DNA of 64,000 bases from positions 10,625,501 to 10,689,500 of the forward strand of contig JAPVLO010000055.1 in assembly GCA_027257055.1 (NCBI GenBank), in the 5' to 3' direction. A program made the translations under genes and the position numbers. This DNA is from Cephalopachus bancanus (lineage: Eukaryota > Chordata > Mammalia > Primates > Tarsiidae). The number at the start of each line of letters is the position of its first letter. The first letter of the stretch is position 1. The notes under the pieces are model-generated. The model did no database searches, was not told the DNA's origin, and saw only the letters and a list, made by a program, of their open reading frames with translations. Below, piece after piece: positions 1 through 11,548 of this stretch.

Positions 1-880
1 CAGAGTGCAGTCTGTGGGATTTAAATTCTTTGACATTTTTTAAGACTTGTTTTATGACTCAGCATGTGATTAAATTTATAAAAAGGTCTGTATGCACTTG
101 AAGCCAGTATGTATTCTTCAACTGTTGGGGTGCAATGTTCTTCTGCCATTTAGTTTAAGTTGGTTAAATAAGTTTTTCAAATTACCTGTCTTTGTTCTCA
201 TTTTTGCCCATCCTATCGTTTACTGAAAGATGTGTTAAATTTTCCTACTATGATTATTACTTTATTTACTCCTCCTTATAGTCGGCCCATTTTTCTTCAA
301 ATAATTTGAAACTATGTTGTTATTATTATTATTATTATTTGAGTTGGAGTCTCACTCTGTCACCCAGGCTGGAGGGCAGTGGCACACTCCTGGCCACCAC
401 AACCTCGACCTGCTGGACTCCAGCGATCCTTCTGCCTCAGCCTTCCAAGTAGCTGGAACTACAGGCATGCGACACCATGCCCGGCTAATTTTTTTTGATT
501 TATTGTAGAGATGAGGTCTCGCCATGTTGCCCAGGCTGGTCTTGAACCCGTGAACTCAGGCAATTCACTCACCTTGGCCTCCCAAAGCGCGGGATTACAG
601 GCTGAGCCACTGAGCCCGGCCGAAGCTATGTTATTAAGGAACATACAAATTTTTGAGTTGTTCTATCTTCCTGGTGGATTGAATATTTTATAACTATGAT
701 ATATCCCTTGTTAATGATGCTTCTTGGTTTACTGTCTACTTTGTCTAATATTAGTACTATAGCTTGAGGTTGTTTGCTGAGAGATTTTGTCATAAATGAA
801 TGCTGAATATTGTTATGTGCTTTTCCTGCATTTGTCAAGATGATCATAGAGTTATTCTTCTTTTTTGGATATGGTAAAAA
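1..880 (-). mobile_element. Old L1 ORF2 fragments, antisense, split by an Alu
   Basis: The plus strand reads as the complement of L1 ORF2. The phrase around 90-145 (TGCACTTGAA, then TGTATTCTTCAACTGTTGGG) and the stretch at 630-760 (CTACTTTGTCTAATATTAGT) are familiar antisense L1 text. An Alu interrupts it at about 319-621. From about 775 the text (TTTTGTCATAAATGAATGCT, then CTGCATTTGTCAAGATGATC) belongs to a different, more 3' part of ORF2 than its position predicts. The block is therefore two L1 pieces in the same orientation but shuffled order. No reading frame survives. Confidence 0.75.
319..621 (-). mobile_element. Alu SINE, lineage-specific type
   Basis: Antisense dimeric Alu with a degenerate TTA-type tail at 318-340, GAGTTGGAGTCTCACTCTG, and the end GGCTGAGCCACTGAGCCCGGCC. 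It lacks the trinucleotide after GGCTCA, which is the younger head type. It inserted into L1: CTATGTT flanks it on both sides. Confidence 0.9.
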
Positions 881-1751
881 ACATGCTATTCAAACATGCT
901 TAACACTCATTCATCCATTTGGAAAACATTTGTACGCTGTTATTTCTCCCAGGTACTGTGTTGGGTGCTAGAGATACAACTCAGACTGTCTTCCTTGAGC
1001 TGGAGTCTCAGTCTATCCTTTGGGCTCTAAAGTGAGGTCCCCAGTGGTCACCAGCTCTGAAGTCTCCACCCCATATTACTTCAAGTTTAAGGAGCGTGAT
1101 GCCCCCAGTGACCTGAATCTTGCAGTTCTCTGGAACTTCCAGGGGCAAATGCATAACCCCAAGAATGAGGCATATCCGGAAATCTTGCTGGGGAAAGAGA
1201 GTTAGCCCCTCGGTTACTACTAAAAAGTTAACTTTTAACTTCGATACCTGGACTGTGATACAGTCCCTGGGGGACAAGCATCTTGTCCCTGACCCATCAT
1301 AGCTAAAGAGTGGAGATTATAGCCCTGGTGTTTATGACTTTCTTCTCTACCTGAGAGGGAAGGGACTATCACTCTTTGAAGGACTGTAAAAGTGGAAAAC
1401 AACAACCCCATCATCCTTTTCCATGGGAAAGAGTTTTATTGAATTAGAGAAAGAATATTAAGTAATATCAAAGACATACCCAAATGTGGCAATGACCAAG
1501 ACCAGCGTCTCACCAGTCTTAGAGCTGTGGACCACAACGCCCACTCTGAGACCTCTTTTCTTTTAAGACAAAGGATTGGGCACCCTTAGAACCCCCACTG
1601 TGTCTCACCCGGAGCTCTGACAGCTTCATTGCTGGCTCCCTGCCCCTGGTCTTCCTTCCCACTAACCCATTCTCTCCAAGCTTAGCCAGGGGGTTCTTCC
1701 CAAACTAAAATTTAGGCATGAAATTTCTCCACTTAAAATTTCCCATTGATG
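881..1751. other. Unique-looking intergenic stretch
   Basis: Near 945-985 the words GTACTGTGTTGGGTGCTAGA resemble an ancient mammalian dispersed repeat. The rest (1000-1750) has no repeat I recognise. Short open frames of about 60-90 codons occur on both strands, but they overlap each other and show no splice-site or codon pattern that would support a gene. Confidence 0.4.
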
Positions 1752-2040
<289 letters not shown>

Positions 2041-2526
2041 ATTCCCATTGATGTCTCAAAACCTTCAGGATGACAATCAAACTCCAAACGTGATAAGTAT
2101 CAGGCCCTTGTGGCCCAGCTTCTGCCACCACCCAGCCTTCTCTCCCCTCCCTTCCATCTGGTCCTCTGGACCCAGCGACTTGAGCCCATGTTCCCCTTAC
2201 TCAGGACCTGCATCCGCCCACACCGTCATGTGGCTGCCACCCAAACCTCGGTGGGCACGACTTTCCATCTGTGATATGTGCAACAGCCCCTTGGGTGGCC
2301 ACTCAAGCAAAACCAGCCCTTCTTCCCACCTCAGTGCCCAAGAGGGTCACTTGACTACTGGATTCGAGTTCAGGTTTACTGAACATTTACTGAGACCCAC
2401 GCTAAGGCACTTCATACACGCCGTGTGGATTGGTCACATTCCGATCAGCATAGTGCCAGCGCAGGGGTCTCAGAAATAGGACAGCTCAAGTAGTCAAGGT
2501 TTTGCTGGGCTCCTACTGAGTGCGCA

Positions 2527-2606
2527 ACTCTAGTTTCTGGTGTGCAGCTGCAGAATGAGCATGTGGACTCTAGTTTCTGGTGTGCAGCTGCAGAATGAGC
2601 ATGTGG
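2527..2606. repeat. Perfect 40-bp tandem duplication
   Basis: Two adjacent identical units, 2527-2566 and 2567-2606, each beginning ACTCTAGTTTCTGG and ending GAGCATGTGG. The identity suggests a recent or polymorphic duplication. It lies in unique-looking sequence (2053-2724) with no other repeat evident. Confidence 0.97.
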
Positions 2607-2724
2607 TTATCCCACAAACCAGCGATCCTCACCAGCCAGTCAGCACACTTTTAATTCTCTGTGATCCTAAATTCTTCCTTTGTGAGAATTGAAGGATCCC
2701 TTAAGAGGTATCTAGCCCAGACTC

Positions 2725-2822
2725 TTTTTTTTTTTAAGTCAAAATCTCACTCTGTCCCCCAGGCTGGAGTGCAGTGGCACGCTCATGGCCAACCCTGCAA
2801 CAACCTGCTGTAGCCCTGACCT
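2725..2822 (-). mobile_element. Truncated Alu
   Basis: T-run followed by AATCTCACTCTGTCCCCCAG and GGAGTGCAGTGGCACGCTCA. Homology then fades near 2820, so only the 3' part of the right arm remains. Confidence 0.75.
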
Positions 2823-2959
2823 TTAGCCCACCTCCTTAGTCTTTCATTCCTCCCTTGGTACATAATAACTAATAATTGCTGAAAGCACACACCCTCATGG
2901 GAGAATTAACACTCATATTGAACCCCGATTCCCAGCTTTACATGTAAAAACAAATGGTA

Positions 2960-3260
2960 AGCCAGGCGCAGTGGCTCACTCCTGTAATCCCAGCACTTTG
3001 GGAGGATGAGGCGAGAGGATTGCCTGAGCCCAGGGTTCAAGACCAGCCTGGGCAACTTGGTGAGACCATGTCTCTACAACAGATCAAAAAAATAATTAGC
3101 CAGGTTTGGTGGCAACATGCCTGTAGTTCCAGTTACTTAGAAGGCTGAGGTGGAAGGATCCCCTGAGCCCAGCAGGTCGAGGCTGCGGTGGCTGTGAGCA
3201 TCCCACTGCACTCTAGCCTGGGCAACAGACTGAGACTCTGACTCAAAAGAAAAAAAAAAA
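2960..3260 (+). mobile_element. Alu SINE
   Basis: Sense dimer from AGCCAGGCGCAGTGGCTCACT through GACTCTGACTCAAAAG and an A-tail. AATGGTA occurs on both sides. Confidence 0.92.
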
Positions 3261-3870
3261 GAATGGTAGTGTCCCCAGCAGCAAGAGAGAGAGAGGGAGC
3301 TAAGGGTGCATCAGAGTCTTGGTGATTGTACAAAGTCATACAGTAAGTGGGTAGGCATAATAATTTGTGGAGAAGTTTGTAGAGTAAGGAGGTTATCAGG
3401 CCTTCTAAAGAAAATAATCATATTCTTTCCTTGCTTCTCAAACTGGGGTGCCTGTGCTCCCTGTGGATTTGGGGAGCTAGGCCAGAGGACGGATGTGGAT
3501 CTTCTTGATGGGCCAACTTTACTCAAAGATTTTGGGTGAAATCAGTAAATTCACTCGTCAGTCAGTGATTTGAAGCATTATTTATATAAAAGCAAACGTG
3601 GATATATTAAGAGTAGGATGCAGACTTCACACAAATCCTAAAACTGAGATGGGAAATTTCGTGGAAATGTGATTGCTCTGAGAACTCGAATCTTCTTCTG
3701 GAACAATCATGTGCCCTTCCCTGCAATTAGGGAAGTTCAAGCATCCTTTGAAATGGTGTGCTCATGTGGTGTGACCTCTGCCAGATACGCAGCTCTGCCA
3801 GGGAGTATCTGGCTGATGGAGATAGGTGGGTGTGTAAGTGCTACCGCCCACTTCTCGAGAATGAATACTT
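3261..3870. other. No recognisable feature
   Basis: A small GA-rich patch (GAGAGAGAGAGG) at about 3282-3297, then unique-looking sequence. A 77-codon frame at 3306-3539 is opposed by a similar frame on the other strand; neither looks coding. Confidence 0.35.
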
Positions 3871-4164
3871 TTTTTTTTTTTTTAAGAGTCGGAATCTCAC
3901 TCTGTCACCCAGACTGGAGTGCAGTGGCACACTCATGGCCACCACGGTCTCGACCTGCTGGGCCCAGGCGATCCTTCCACCTCAGTCTTCCAAGCAGCCA
4001 GAACGACAGGCGTGTGCCACCATGCCCAGCTAATTTTTGATTTATTGGAAAGATGAGGTCTCGCCAAGTTGCCCAGGCTGGTCTCGAACCCCTGGGCTCA
4101 GGCAATCCTCTCGCCTTGGCCTCCCAAAGTGCTGGGATTACAGACTTGAGCCACTGCACCCGAC
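3871..4164 (-). mobile_element. Alu SINE with perfect target duplication
   Basis: Antisense dimer with a T-tail at 3871-3884. GAGAATGAATACTT precedes it and follows it at about 4166-4180, so the insertion is complete. Confidence 0.95.
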
Positions 4165-5023
4165 TGAGAATGAATACTTCTGTCTTTGTTATTCTTGTCA
4201 TTCAAGTCATGTTTGAAGTTCTACAGGCTGAAACCATGCAAGTGAACATAAACCAGCTATTCCGGTGGCCCTGATGCTACCCGAAAGTGGTTTGGGTTTG
4301 GGTCTGAGTTTGGGAAGCGCAGGCTGCAGGCATGTACACACACACCCAGACCCCACCACCACCCACCCCAGCAGGGGTGACAGTTGAGAGAACTGGAACG
4401 CTGACCGTGGCAGCCCAGGCCTACTTGATATGCTGGGGAGCAAGGCGGCAGTGGTCAGAATCCTCAGCTGAACCTGCCTGGCTGCTCTGGAGGCTGGAGG
4501 GCACTTGGCAGGACCGCCAGGAAGTGGAAAACACAAAACAGCCTCCAAAAAGCCCACACCGCAAGGGAGCCCAGGAAATGTGGCGGCCTCTGCTGCCCCC
4601 ACTCAGTGGAGGCGCTCACAGGGCAAGGAGGAGGAATGCGCTGTTTTACTGAGCTCCGGACCATCTCGCAAGTAGGCCAGTCTGGAGGGGTCTGAAGGGT
4701 TCAGCAAGCCCCATGAGGAGGCCTGAGCAGGGCTTCAGAATCACCCCCAGTGGCTTGCTTGATGAGCTGAGCTGTGCCCACCCTCGTAGGTGCAAGCAAC
4801 TCTGTGTGAAGATAGCAGATTGGGGTGCTCAGGCCTCAGGGTCAGATCCCTCGAGAGTGACCTCTGAAGTGAAGGAGAGGAGAGGGGAAGGAGAAGGAAC
4901 TCGGAAGGAAGTAGGGAGCGTGAACACATGTGGCAGGCAGGCCAGACAAACGACTAGTTGCCCACATTTGTTGGGAGTCGAGACTTGTGGGAATAACTTA
5001 AATCACATTAAAATTACCAGTTG
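4165..5023. other. Unique-looking GC-moderate stretch
   Basis: No repeat recognised. Contains a CACACACCC-rich patch at 4335-4370 and a GA-rich patch at 4875-4910. Frames of 106 codons (4332-4652, plus) and 131 codons (4207-4602, minus) overlap in opposite senses; I see no family resemblance in either. Confidence 0.35.
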
Positions 5024-5024
5024 G

Positions 5025-5300
5025 TCAGGCACAGTGGTGCATACCTGTAATCCCAGCACTTTGGGAAACAGAGAGAAGATTGCCTGAGCCCAGGGGTTCG
5101 AGACCAGCCTGGGCAAGTTGGCAAGACCTCGTCTCTACAATAAATAAAAAAATCAGCCAGGCATGCTGGTATGCACCTGCAGTTCCAGCTATTTGGAAGG
5201 CTGAGGCAGAAGGATCGCCTGAGCCCAGCAGGTTGAGACTGTGGTGGCCATGAGCGTGCCACTGCATTCCAGTCTGGGTGACAGAGTGAGACTCCAACTC
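5025..5300 (+). mobile_element. Alu SINE
   Basis: Sense dimer from GGTCAGGCACAGTGGTGCATA to GAGACTCCAACTCAGTAAGT. The A-tail is very short or eroded. Confidence 0.88.
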
Positions 5301-6501
5301 AGTAAGTAAAATGGACAATTGCCAGCTGAAAAAGATCTGAGAGGTGCCCAGTTCAGCGCCTTCCCACACTAATGAATAAACTGGGACTCAGTGAGAGTGA
5401 GAGTTTCCCTTGGTGGCCAAGGCAGACACACACCCAGCCACAAGGTGATCTCCTCCACCATGGGGCCTCGTCAGAGCTGTCCTCCCTTTCAAGCTTACTT
5501 CTCGGGGAGTTTTGCTTAGTGGCCTGCCCTAATGGGGCCCTGCACACCCTGCGAGTTTCATGGGAATAGAGTGGCCACGGCAGGACAGTCAGACTGGCTC
5601 CCCCAGCGCCCCCAGCTCCTGGCAGCTAGCTTCTGACTTCTCACATTTTCTGCCCCGTCAACAAAGGAGTGCTATCAGATGTTATCAGAGGCGCCACGAA
5701 ATACCACAAGCAAAAGGCCGGTGACTCAGCCCTGAGAGGGCTGAACATGCTGAGGTGGCTCTGGCCTGTCCAGAAAGTGCCAGAACAGGTAAACAGCCAG
5801 GACAGGTGCAAGGAGGTGACTTCCTGTTGCCTCCTTGGGGGTGACACCCCCCAGACCCTGATTACTCTGACCAAGTGGGATCCGCAGGTCAAGGGCGGGG
5901 AGGGGGCACCTAGGAAGACATGAAACCATCCGGAGCGGGCTCAGAAGTTGGGTGTGGAGTCGGCAGATGAAAAGCAGAGCCTGCAGAGTGTGAGGGTGGG
6001 TAGAGGCAGAGGCCCTGGCCCTGCCTGGAACAGGTGCTGCTGTGGGGGTGGCTGGGCTGGCAGAGATGGAGTGGGAGGAGGAGTCAGCAGCGTCCGAACT
6101 GGAGACGCGTCGGCTTTCCCATGATCCCCAAGCGAGGGGGAGTTCTTTTGGAAATTCTAACATTGTAGTTGTTTGAAATGCAGGCCCGAAAAACATTTAG
6201 GGGTCATAGGTGTGGGGGGTAGGGAGGTAGGGAGAGCCCATAAGCTTCCAGGGAGGCTCTGGGTCTCTTCTCTGAATCCTCAGGCACTTCTCACAGCACT
6301 TCAGTCTACCCGGCAGCCCCCAGGGACAGTTCTAGGACTGTGGTGATGTGTCACCATGGCTTGTGGGCACTGAAATGTCAGGAATGTCACACTCAGTGCC
6401 TCCTGCTCCACAGGCATCTTCTCCAGAGCTGTAGGGAGTGTCATGCCTGTTACTATTTATAGTCAGTAGCCCACACTCATGCACAGCCTATCCATCCCCT
6501 C

Positions 6502-6505
<4 letters not shown>
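5301..6505. other. Unique-looking stretch, no gene recognised
   Basis: Relatively GC-rich between 5560 and 6150. A 156-codon frame on the minus strand (5726-6196) is rich in Ser, Pro and Ala as chance frames in GC-rich DNA are, and matches nothing I know. No CpG clustering strong enough to call an island. Confidence 0.35.
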
Positions 6506-6569
<64 letters not shown>

Positions 6570-6590
6570 CACGCGTGTGTGTGTGCACCT
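6506..6590. repeat. (GT)n microsatellite
   Basis: Pure GT run from about 6506, then a slightly interrupted part (GCGTGCACGCGTGTGTG) to about 6588. Alternating purine-pyrimidine, so capable of Z-DNA. The Cys/Val and His/Thr frames across it are artefacts. Confidence 0.97.
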
Positions 6591-6740
6591 GAGCCCCAAA
6601 CTTGCCAGTTTGGGGCCAGCCAACCAGTCCCAGGATCTGGGTTCCAACCAGCCCTGCCCAACCATGCTGTGTGGCCTTAAGCCAATGGACACATGAAGAC
6701 TCTCTGGGCCTCTTTTCTCTCATCTTTATAAATGATTCAA

Positions 6741-7026
6741 GCCAGGCATGGTGGCCCACACCTATAATCCCAGCACTTTGGGAGACCGAGGTAAGAGGAC
6801 CGCCTGAGTTCACAGGTTCGAGACCAGCTTGGGCAACTTGGCGAGACCTCATCTCTACAAGAAATCAAAATATTAGCCGGGTATGGTAGCACGTGCCTGT
6901 AGTTCCAGCTACTTGGAAGACTGAGGCGGAAGGCTGAGGCAGAAGGATTACCTGAGCCCAGCAGTGGCCGTGAGCATGCCACTGCACTCCAGCCTGGCTG
7001 ACAGAGTGAGAATGACAAAAAAAAAA
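6741..7026 (+). mobile_element. Alu SINE
   Basis: Sense dimer from GCCAGGCATGGTGGCCCACACC to GACAGAGTGAGAATGACAAA and an A-tail. GATTCAA lies before it and after it. The right arm carries a local repeat of GGCTGAGGC at about 6922-6940. Confidence 0.92.
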
Positions 7027-9199
7027 GGATTCAAACCCTTTAGAAGTTGTCCCTGAATTAAGGAAATAGAAGATGTGAAAGGAAGCTGCCTAAAATTACT
7101 TTGTAGAAAGAAAGGGTATATGTACATTCATTTATTTGCAGTTATTAATTCATTCAACAAATGCTCCAGCACAAAGAAGTCAACAGTGAAGGAAAGAGAG
7201 TTGACATTAACCCTTCTCAGAAAGTTGACAATTTAGCAGGAAAGACTCAGATAATAAACACAAATATGGAGATTGTGGTCGAAGTCATAAAGAGTAAGAA
7301 AAGAGAGTTCTGTGAGCTGGGGACAGGACTAACAGGGCATGTGTAAAGAAGAAATCAGAAACACCATGAGCCCAGGACGGCCCTGGAGGCAGTTTCAGCA
7401 GGCACAGGCTCCCAGAGGAATCCAAAGCCTTGAAATCTGTCCATAAGGACACAAAGCTCATTAGTCAGAACAAGACCAAGAACTAGGGAATTTGCCCAAA
7501 CAGAGAAGAGGCCAAGGGTAGCAGACAGGGTTCTAGGCATGCAGACCAGTGTTAAGAAATGTGTAGGGAAAAGGAGGTCCCTGAAGCAGGACAGACAGTC
7601 CTTTGGAGGAGCAGTAGGGTCATCAGAAATCCAGTTCAAGTTCAAGTAGGGTGTCAAGGTCAAAGGAAGACCAGCTGCAAGACTTCCCTCTGGGGATGGG
7701 GCCCCAAACCTCTGTGTCTGGGGCAGGTCAACCCTCTCCCACACAGTGTAACTGGCAGCTGACCACAAGCTCTGTGCTCAGCCATGGACACCTCCCCTCT
7801 CCTGCCCGTGGCCAGTGTTAGGTCCTTCGGTCTCTGTGCTCTGGCCTGAGCACAACCAGAGTCTGTGCACCTGACTCTGGCTTCTCCATCTTGCTCTCCA
7901 TGCTGTTCCGGATCAGAATTCATAGGTAGTCACTCATGACTGCTCTGTGTAGTGCTGGCTTCCTGGACTGGCGCTCCAGCTGACCTCCGCTGGCCCTCCA
8001 AGAGGCTCTGAGCAGCAAGCCTGGGCCTCTTGTTGGGTACTCGGTGGGTTTCAGAGTCTGGGACAGAGATAATCTTCCAGATGGAGGCTCAGTGGTCCCA
8101 GATCCGTGAACAAATGTGTTGACTGGAGGAATGAGAAAAAAGTCAGAGGCTCAAAGATATTTGGAAACAAGATGCCCTTTTCTATATAAATAAAACTCTT
8201 GAAGGCCAGAATTTCCAAGGCAAATGAAAATCCCCCCAAGATATCTTCTTCCAGAAGTACATCTAAAGGGTTAACAGACACACACCTATAATCACAGAAA
8301 ACAAATTTGGTCTGGTTCTTGACATTCACAATATATTCTTAAGCAGTTTTAGATACAAAGAGACTTCCTCACTGGACTCTTGTAATAACACAATGAGGCA
8401 GATGCGATTTGTGTCCATTTTATTCAAGGAGAGGACGGAGATTCAGAGCAGGAGGGTGCCTTGCTCATGGGCAGAACACAGACGACCACACTCCCAGCTG
8501 CTTTAAACTGCAAGTTGTGCTTTGATCTTGGCATTTGGCTTGGACAGTTTGCCGTTGGTTAATTTCATCGGTGTGACTAAGATTTGTAAATGGTTTGGCT
8601 TTTTTGTGTGTGTTTGTTTGCCATCTTTGCAAGAGTTCACTGAAGCTTGATCCAGAGCTCTGGCTGTCCCCACATCATTCTCCAACCACGTGCCCAATTC
8701 CCTGACATTGACACCATCAAAGTCATGTGCTGAAGAAGGGTCTTCTGCAGCTGGAAACCTGCCCAGGCATTGCGGTAGGCAGCCAGCAGGCATCCTCTGT
8801 CATCAGACCTCCATTGAGAAGCCAAGCAATGACTCTTGGGAAGAGCTTGGGATAGCAAAAGAAAAGATGTTTCTGTAGAGAAACACATGCTCCAAGATGA
8901 CTCCATTAATTAAGAAAGTCTAGAGGAATAGTAATACACAGTCCCTACGTTCCTAGATTATACAACCATTGTGTTAGGCTGAAGCAAGTAATACAAAGAA
9001 ATACACAATGTCGCGACTAAGATTTGAGATAGCAAGCATACTTAATGGAACACCTTTTTCTGAACACTGAAGGCACTTAGTGCAGCATTCAGGCTTCTAC
9101 TTTAAATGAATTAAGCTGCATAGTGCTCTGAAGGCACTTTTGGGACTTCGCATATCATAGTCCCTTGGTATAGATTACGTGATTTGAAAGTAAAGCTAA
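7027..9199. other. Intergenic stretch with MIR/L2-type relics
   Basis: At 7138-7330 the phrase ATTCATTCAACAAATGCTC and the following text resemble an ancient dispersed mammalian repeat. At about 8365-8500 the words AATAACACAATGAGGCAGA and CCATTTTATTCAAGGAGAGG are MIR-like in antisense. The remainder is unique-looking. The 137-codon minus frame at 7355-7768 shows nothing recognisable. Confidence 0.4.
8365..8500 (-). repeat. MIR-like relic
   Basis: The text matches the general MIR pattern (amounts of 'cacaatgaggcag...cattttattcaaggag...'). The segment 8370-8403 reappears inside the Alu at 10.68 kb; see findings. Confidence 0.5.
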
Positions 9200-9507
9200 G
9201 GCTGGGCTCAGTGGCTCAGCCTGTAAGCCCAGCACTTTGGGAGGCTGAGGCGAGTGAATTGCCTGAGTCTGCAGGTTCAAGACCAGCCCGGGCAACTTGG
9301 CAAGACCTTGTCTATACAAAAAAAATTTTAAAATTAGCCAGGCTTGGTAACGCACCCCTGTACTTCCAGTTACTTGGAAGGCTGAGGCAGAAGGATTGCC
9401 GGAGCCCAGTGGGTTGATGCTGGGATGGCCATGAGTGTGCCACTACACTCCTGTCTGGGTGACAGAGTGAGACTCCAACTAAAAAATAAAATAAAAAAAA
9501 TAAATAA
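9200..9507 (+). mobile_element. Alu SINE, younger head type
   Basis: Begins GGCTGGGCTCAGTGGCTCAGC, lacking the trinucleotide after GGCTCA, and ends in an AATA-rich tail. The target duplication is approximately TAAAGCTAA. Confidence 0.93.
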
Positions 9508-10609
9508 AGCTAAAAAATTTAGTGAAGTGGTACAACTCAGAAAACAAACATGACTATGCAAAAAAAAGTGACTTTATTTTTCTGTATTCTAGCTACTATT
9601 CTTCTGGGATATTAACCCCAGTTATGCTGGCATTCTCCTCCCCCTTTTCCTCTGGGGTTCCAATAAATTCCAGAGGCAGAATGGTGATGGTAGGAATTAC
9701 ATGGTACAAAAGGCTTTGGGAAAGGGCACATCTCATCTTCACTGTCATCTTCTCACCCAGTGTCAACTCATGGTGTTAACAAAAACTTCCTGAATCCCAA
9801 CTGACCTGGGGACAAGTGTCTGCACAATTTGTCCATGAGGCTGTCTCCTCATCAGTGTTCTTTCCCAATTATTCCGTGTTACCCTTGGACCCTTAGACAT
9901 GATTCAGCAGCTCCTGTGTGGTGCTAGGAGCAGAAAACTCTGGAAGATGGACAAAGGTCAGTCCAGCTAGTCACTCGTGACATGTCTTCTCATGTCGTCT
10001 TCTCATGTCATTTTTCATCATGTCATTACTTCTAAGTGTTAGAGCTTATCAGTTTATTTGAGATTCTGATGCCTCCCTAAGGCTCACAGACTACAGAATG
10101 GATCAATTGGCCTGTTTTCTCCAGAACCTGTCCATCTAAGCTCCACACTTGTCTCCTGATGCTCTCTCCAACCCGGGGCTTGGGAGGAAGTGAAGAAGAC
10201 ATGCCCTTAGCCATACTTTCCCTTCTCACATTTTCTGTCAAATGTGTTGTCTATGCCCTGAGTCTTTTCTTTTCCTCTAAGGATCTACGTTTGTTTTGTT
10301 TTGATTTGAGATTTTAGGTATCATTTACATATTAGAAAATGCACAAATCCTAAACATTGAGTCTGAACACGACACAGAGCATTTCCCTCAACCTAGATGT
10401 TTCGCCATGGAAGGGCCTAGACTTTTGAAAACCAAAAACACCAAAACGTCCCCACCCCACTTATTTTCTTCTCTCCTCTGCTGCCTCCCTTTGCTCAGGT
10501 AATGAGGACACCCTGGTGTACCTGCAGCTACTTAACAGGGCCAAAGTACATAAAGAAACACCAAGAGTGGGGGGAAACCACGAGATCATATTTTTAAACA
10601 GTATCCTCA
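9508..10609. other. No recognisable feature
   Basis: Unique-looking sequence. A locally repetitive run ATGTCTTCTCATGTCGTCTT at about 9980-10025 contains four CATGTC words. No gene or known repeat seen. Confidence 0.35.
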
Positions 10610-10916
10610 GTCGGGTGCGGTGGCTCATGCCTATAATCCTAGCATTTTGGGAGGCTGAGGTGAGAAGATTGCCTGAGACCACTGGACACCTGTAATAACA
10701 CAATGAGGCAGAGGTGGGTTCGAGATCGGCCTGGGCAACTTGGTGAGACCTCATCTCTTCAATAAATTTTTTTAAAAATTAGGTGGGCATGGTGGTACGT
10801 GCCTGTAGGCGGAAGGGTCGATCGCCTGAGCACAGCATGTTGAGGCTGCGGTGGCTTTGAGTATGCCACTGCACTCCAGCCTAGACAACAGAGTGGATTC
10901 CAACTCAAAAAAATAT
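10610..10916 (+). mobile_element. Alu SINE carrying a foreign ~34-bp insert
   Basis: Sense dimer from GTCGGGTGCGGTGGCTCATG to an A-tail with ATATAT. TATCCTC flanks both ends. In the left arm, after TTGCCTGAGACCA, about 34 bp of non-Alu sequence (10680-10713, ending AATGAGGCAGAGG) precedes GTTCGAGATCGGCC. The insert matches 8370-8403. Part of the right arm (tail of 'AGTTCCAGCTACTTGG') is deleted near 10808. Confidence 0.9.
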
Positions 10917-11260
10917 ATATCCTCCATATTAACCATATAACATATCCTCCATATTTACCCAATAACAAAGAATCGCCCACATGACATTCATGCAGTACAT
11001 TACAGTTTGCCAAGTGCTTTCACACAATTCAACTCACCCTTACCTTACCATGACTCATTGCATTCATGTACAAATTATTGTGCCCATTTTGCAGATGGGA
11101 AAACAGAGGCCTGGAGTGAAGATATGATCAGCTAATGCTCAACAGGTGGTAGATGTCAGAAATGAGACAGGATCCAGGTTCTTGCCACTCCATTTCTGTT
11201 TCCAGGCAGTTGAATCATTGTTAGCCTTCAGAACAGAGAATAGAAAAGGCAGTTGCTAGG
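10917..11260. repeat. Short duplication and MIR-like relic
   Basis: CATATCCTCCATATT is repeated with slight change (10915-10962). From about 11010 to 11200 the text CCCATTTTGCAGATGGGAAA and ACAGAGGCCTGGAGTGAAG is antisense MIR-like. Confidence 0.5.
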
Positions 11261-11548
11261 CTGGGCACAGTGGCTCAAGCCTGTAATCCCAGTACTTTGG
11301 GAGACTGAGGCGAGAGGATTGCCTGAGTCCAGGGGTTCAAGGCCAGCCTGGGCAACTTGGTGAGACCTCGTCTCCATAGTAAATCAAAAAATTAATCAGG
11401 CATGGTGGCATGCACCTGTAATTCCAGCTACTTGTAAGGCTGAGGAGGAAGGATCACCTGAGCCCAGCAAGTCGAGGCTGTGGTGGCTGTGAGCGTACCA
11501 CTGCACTCCAGCCTGGGAGACAGAGTAAGACTCCAACTCAAAAAAAAA
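11261..11548 (+). mobile_element. Alu SINE
   Basis: Sense dimer. AAAAGGCAGTTGCT upstream and AAAAGGCAGTCGCT downstream form the target duplication. The tail is A-rich with GAAGGAAGG. Confidence 0.94.

Noticed and set aside
5560..6180. CpG-island promoter
   Set aside because: GC-rich but CpG words are too few, and no exon-like sequence follows.
6438..6852. Cys/Val- and His/Thr-repeat proteins
   Set aside because: Translation of the (GT)n microsatellite in several frames.
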